Assembly: GCA_003455715.1 (NCBI GenBank)
Contig: DMQJ01000184.1
Span: forward strand, 1,133 to 8,263
From: Acidimicrobiaceae bacterium
GTDB lineage: Bacteria; Actinomycetota; Acidimicrobiia; Acidimicrobiales; Ilumatobacteraceae
Length of the DNA stretch: 7,131 nucleotides
Direction: 5' to 3'
This document shows positions 4,989 to 7,131 of the stretch, in pieces (within the stretch, counting starts at the first letter, position 1; each line of letters opens with the position of its first letter). The translations under genes and the position numbers were made by a program. The notes beneath the pieces are model-generated. The model was not told the DNA's origin and searched no databases. It worked only from the letters and a program-made list of their open reading frames with translations.

Positions 4989-5783
4989 CTAGCAGCCGCT
5001 GATTGCTTTGACGGCGGGGTAGGGGTTCACTGCGGCGCCGCCGCGGGGGTGGATTTCGAAGTGTAGGTGGGCGATGGAGGCGTTGCCGGTGCTGCCGACG
5101 TAGCCGATCACGTCGCCGGGCTTCACGACGGTTCCCTTGCCCACACCTGGCTGGAAGCCGCTGAGGTGGGCGTAGAAGAAGTAGGTGCCGTCGGGCCTGG
5201 TGAGTCGCCAGCCGTTGCCGGCCAGCGAGCCGGCCGCGTCGATGTACTGCTTGGTCAGCGTGCCGTCGGTGGCGGCGTAGATGTACTGCCCCGACTTGGC
5301 GATGATGTCGACGCCTTCGTGGCTGCGCCCACCCGAGCGGGGCGCGCCAAAGGTGTCGGTGAAGTAGCACGTGCCCTGCACCGGGAACTGCGAGATGGTG
5401 ACCGTCGCGGGCGGCGTGGTGCTCACCGGAGTGGTCGTCGCCGGCGCCGAGGTCGACGGGCTGCTGGCGGGCAGGCACAGGCGCATGCCAGGAAACAGCG
5501 GGGTGGCGATGGTGGCGCCATTGGCGGCCAACAGCGCGCTGACCCCTACTCCGGTCTTGTTGGCGATCAGGTACCACCCGTCGCCGGAGACGACCGTGTA
5601 CGTGGCCCCCGTGCACACGGCTGCCGCACGTTGCGGCGCCGCGCTGGCACCCTGCCCTGACGAGGCCACCGGAAGGGCAACCGTGCACACGACGGTTGCG
5701 GCCACCCACCACCAGAGGCGGTGGCCACGGCGTGCGCCGCGCTCCTCGTTCTGTGATGTCCGCTCGTCGAAATACACGGCCAT
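4989..5783 (-). CDS. LysM-M23 (LytM-type) zinc metallopeptidase, secreted or membrane-anchored
   Basis: This 264-residue protein probably cleaves peptidoglycan cross-links. It has a basic cytoplasmic N-terminus (about 7-22), a signal or anchor helix (LWWWVAATVV onwards, about 23-42), one LysM module (61-105, YTVVSGDGWYLIA...FPGMRL), a Ser/Thr/Pro-rich linker (106-128) and an M23 domain (about 140-258). The M23 zinc and catalytic residues all appear intact: H155 and D159 in HEGVD, H206 in YAHL, H239 and H241 in HLHFE, and the GYVGSTG turn at 227-233. An active enzyme is therefore expected. ATG 5783 is preferred over the in-frame GTG 5789 because GGGAAG lies 5 bases upstream of the ATG. Cysteines 57/103 bracket the LysM module and 139/264 bracket the peptidase domain, suggesting disulfides outside the cell. 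The gene is divergent from the SIMPL-domain gene. The LysM resembles those of the gene at the left edge. Confidence 0.93.
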   Translation of the reverse strand: MAVYFDERTSQNEERGARRGHRLWWWVAATVVCTVALPVASSGQGASAAPQRAAAVCTGATYTVVSGDGWYLIANKTGVGVSALLAANGATIATPLFPGMRLCLPASSPSTSAPATTTPVSTTPPATVTISQFPVQGTCYFTDTFGAPRSGGRSHEGVDIIAKSGQYIYAATDGTLTKQYIDAAGSLAGNGWRLTRPDGTYFFYAHLSGFQPGVGKGTVVKPGDVIGYVGSTGNASIAHLHFEIHPRGGAAVNPYPAVKAISGC

Positions 5784-5860
5784 ACCCACTTCCCGTTGCT
5801 GCCCGCAGGTGAGTTATCGGGCGCGGTACCTCCACCCTTGAGCCGCGCGACACTGCACAC
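5784..5860. promoter_or_regulatory. Divergent intergenic region with a GC-rich inverted repeat (5821-5848)
   Basis: The 77 bases between the outward-facing LysM-M23 and SIMPL-domain genes should contain both promoters. GCGCGG (5821-5826) and CCGCGC (5843-5848) form an inverted repeat with a 16-base spacer, ending 12 bases before the SIMPL ATG. No confident -35/-10 pair is visible on either strand. Six-base GC arms occur easily by chance in this genome, so the repeat is only a weak operator candidate. Confidence 0.3.
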
Positions 5861-6514
5861 ATGGCTTCCGTCATCGTTCGCGGCACCGCCGCAGCCACCG
5901 TCACCCCCGATCGCGCCGAACTCACGCTGGCGCTCACCCACCTTGCACCCGACCCCGCATCGGCGCTCGACGAGGTCGCGCGGCGCTCGCAGCAACTCGC
6001 CGATCTCCTGCAGCAGCACGGCTTTGCCGCCACCGATTGGGCCACCGAAGGCATCACCGTCGCCGAGGAGCACCAGTGGAAGCACGACACCAACGTGCTC
6101 GTCGGCCATCGGGCTTCCACCGCGCTCACCGTCACCATCCGCAACACGTCGCTCGCGGGCACCGTCATCCGCGACTCGGTCACCACCGCCGGAGCAGCGA
6201 TCCGCAGCCTGCAGTGGCGGATCGACGCCGACAATCCTGCGCGACGGGCGCTGCTGGGCGAAGCAGCCCGCGATGCCCGGGTGCGCGCCGCGGCCTACGC
6301 CGAGGCGTTGGGGCTCACCCTTGGCGAAGTGGAACTCATCAGCGAAGCACCGTTGGCGCCCGCGCCAGGCCCCCAACCGATGCCGCGGATGATGGCCGCC
6401 AAGGCAATGATGGCCGACAGCGCCGAAGTGGCCGTGAGCGGTGGCCTCGTGGAACTCACCGCCGATGTTCACGTGCAGTTCGCCATTCTTCCCACGCTTG
6501 CTACCCGGGGGTAA
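5861..6514 (+). CDS. SIMPL-domain (DUF541, YggE-like) protein, apparently cytoplasmic
   Basis: This 217-residue protein matches the SIMPL/DUF541 family from end to end. It opens with VIVRGTAAATVTPDRAELTLAL (about 4-25), followed by the helix with QQLADLLQQHG, a central TALTVTIRNTSLAGTVIRDSVTTAGAAI-type segment (about 87-114), then WRIDADNPAR and the helix leading to AEALGLTLGEVELISE. It closes with a VELTADVHVQFAI strand. Biochemical roles are unclear; E. coli YggE is linked to oxidative-stress tolerance. Unlike YggE, which is exported, this copy has no signal peptide: its start lies directly at the domain. A Met-rich patch (M174, M177, M178, M183, M184) sits in the loop before the last strand. 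There is no clear Shine-Dalgarno before the ATG, which may be leaderless. The next gene starts 9 bases after the stop, so the two are probably co-transcribed. Confidence 0.88.
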   Translation: MASVIVRGTAAATVTPDRAELTLALTHLAPDPASALDEVARRSQQLADLLQQHGFAATDWATEGITVAEEHQWKHDTNVLVGHRASTALTVTIRNTSLAGTVIRDSVTTAGAAIRSLQWRIDADNPARRALLGEAARDARVRAAAYAEALGLTLGEVELISEAPLAPAPGPQPMPRMMAAKAMMADSAEVAVSGGLVELTADVHVQFAILPTLATRG

Positions 6515-6523
6515 CCTGAGGGT

Positions 6524-7131
6524 GTGAAGGGTCAGCGCGTCCTCGTCAGCGGGATGGGCAGCGAGTTGGGTTCTCTCGTCGCCGTCCAACTGGAGTCCGA
6601 ACCGTGGGTGGGGTCGCTCGTCGGCATCGATGTCGACCCGCCTCGTCGGCGTCTGCGCACGGCGGAGTTCCACCTCCTGCAACCGTCGCAGCGCGAACGC
6701 ATCGTCGACGTGGTCACGAAGTTCAATCCGCACGTCGTCATCAACCTCAGCGTGTGGGAACCCGACGCCCGCACCGGCCTCGAACACGCCCGGCAGTTCA
6801 CCGCCGACGCCACCACAGCGGTGGTCGGCGCCGCAGCGGAGTGCCCGGCGCTGGAGTCGATGGTGGTGCGCAGCGGGTTGGAGGTGTACGGCCGCGGCCA
6901 CCGTGCACTCACCCGGCCCACCGAAGCCACGCCGATCCAGCCCACCAGCGAGTACGGGCACATGCTCGCCAACATCGAACGGTCGGCGCGCGAAGTGGGC
7001 CGGCGGGTGGGTATCAGCGTCGGCAAACTGCGGCTGGCCCCGGTGCTCGGCAAGCACGTGCCGAGTCCACTCGGGCGGGTCTTGCGCCAACCAGCGGTGC
7101 CGTTCAGCCTGCTGGCCGACGCGCCGTTCGC
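6524..7131 (+). CDS. Atypical extended SDR / NAD-dependent epimerase-like protein (N-terminal 202 residues; continues past the right edge)
   Basis: The frame from GTG 6524 is open for 202 codons plus two bases at the right edge. It is a Rossmann-fold protein: strand QRVLVSG, a glycine loop GMGSELG (10-16, with Ser in place of the usual middle Gly), the acidic end of strand 2 (VGIDVD, 33-38), VVINLSVWEP (71-80), SMVVRSGLEVYG (112-123) and KLRLAPVLG (168-176). The closest family I recall is the actinobacterial GalE2-like group (M. tuberculosis Rv0501 type), often annotated as UDP-glucose 4-epimerase without proof. Tyr144 is present, but the Lys expected four residues later is Leu148 (YGHML), so classical Y-x-x-x-K chemistry is doubtful. 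No alternative start precedes the Rossmann strand. GAGG overlaps closely with the GTG, so initiation may rely on the SIMPL-domain gene ending 9 bases upstream. Confidence 0.82.
   Translation, partial: MKGQRVLVSGMGSELGSLVAVQLESEPWVGSLVGIDVDPPRRRLRTAEFHLLQPSQRERIVDVVTKFNPHVVINLSVWEPDARTGLEHARQFTADATTAVVGAAAECPALESMVVRSGLEVYGRGHRALTRPTEATPIQPTSEYGHMLANIERSAREVGRRVGISVGKLRLAPVLGKHVPSPLGRVLRQPAVPFSLLADAPF

Noticed and set aside
4939..6234. Minus-strand ORF of 431 codons overlapping the LysM-M23 gene in another frame
   Set aside because: The LysM and M23 motifs are in the other minus frame (4989-5783). This frame gives Arg/His-rich sequence without domains.
5567..7090. Minus-strand ORF of 507 codons
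   Set aside because: It lies antisense to the SIMPL-domain and epimerase-like genes, both of which have clear family motifs on the plus strand; its composition is that of an antisense shadow.

Overview
The window reads as high-GC actinobacterial chromosome. The core genes have strong G/C third-position bias, use GTG starts, and follow the actinobacterial style of LysM/M23 cell-wall proteins. The best guess is a member of the Acidimicrobiia or a related lineage; this rests on gene style only, and no taxonomic marker is present. There are no rRNA or tRNA genes, CRISPR arrays or transposases.

Layout, left to right. (1) A secreted protein with two LysM modules runs leftwards off the window (minus strand, 453 to the left edge). 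(2) Divergent from it is a tight two-gene operon, 612-2854. It holds a P-loop protein of the cyclic 2,3-diphosphoglycerate synthetase (cDPGS) family followed by carbamate kinase, with a GTGA start/stop overlap. (3) A patchwork of small plus-strand genes fills 2855-4923: a small membrane protein, a C-terminal scrap of a type I phosphodiesterase/alkaline-phosphatase-like enzyme, two unrecognised soluble proteins and a lipoprotein. By eye this stretch is less GC-rich than its flanks (hand count about 53% for 3541-3600 against about 68% for 2281-2340). Several of its genes overlap by 4-8 bases. It looks like accessory, possibly acquired and partly decayed, DNA. (4) On the minus strand, 4989-5783 encodes a membrane-anchored or secreted LysM-M23 metallopeptidase. 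(5) Divergent from that, an apparent operon contains a SIMPL-domain (DUF541) protein without a signal peptide and an atypical extended short-chain dehydrogenase/epimerase, which is cut by the right edge.

The two LysM proteins point to peptidoglycan binding and remodelling. The cDPGS-like/carbamate kinase pair is the most interesting unit. Carbamate kinase interconverts carbamoyl phosphate + ADP and carbamate + ATP, while cDPGS uses ATP to activate a phosphorylated carboxylate. No ornithine carbamoyltransferase or arginine deiminase gene lies in the window, so the pathway the pair serves is open. The small-gene patchwork downstream includes a possible leader peptide, alternative hairpins and a possible operator, all speculative.
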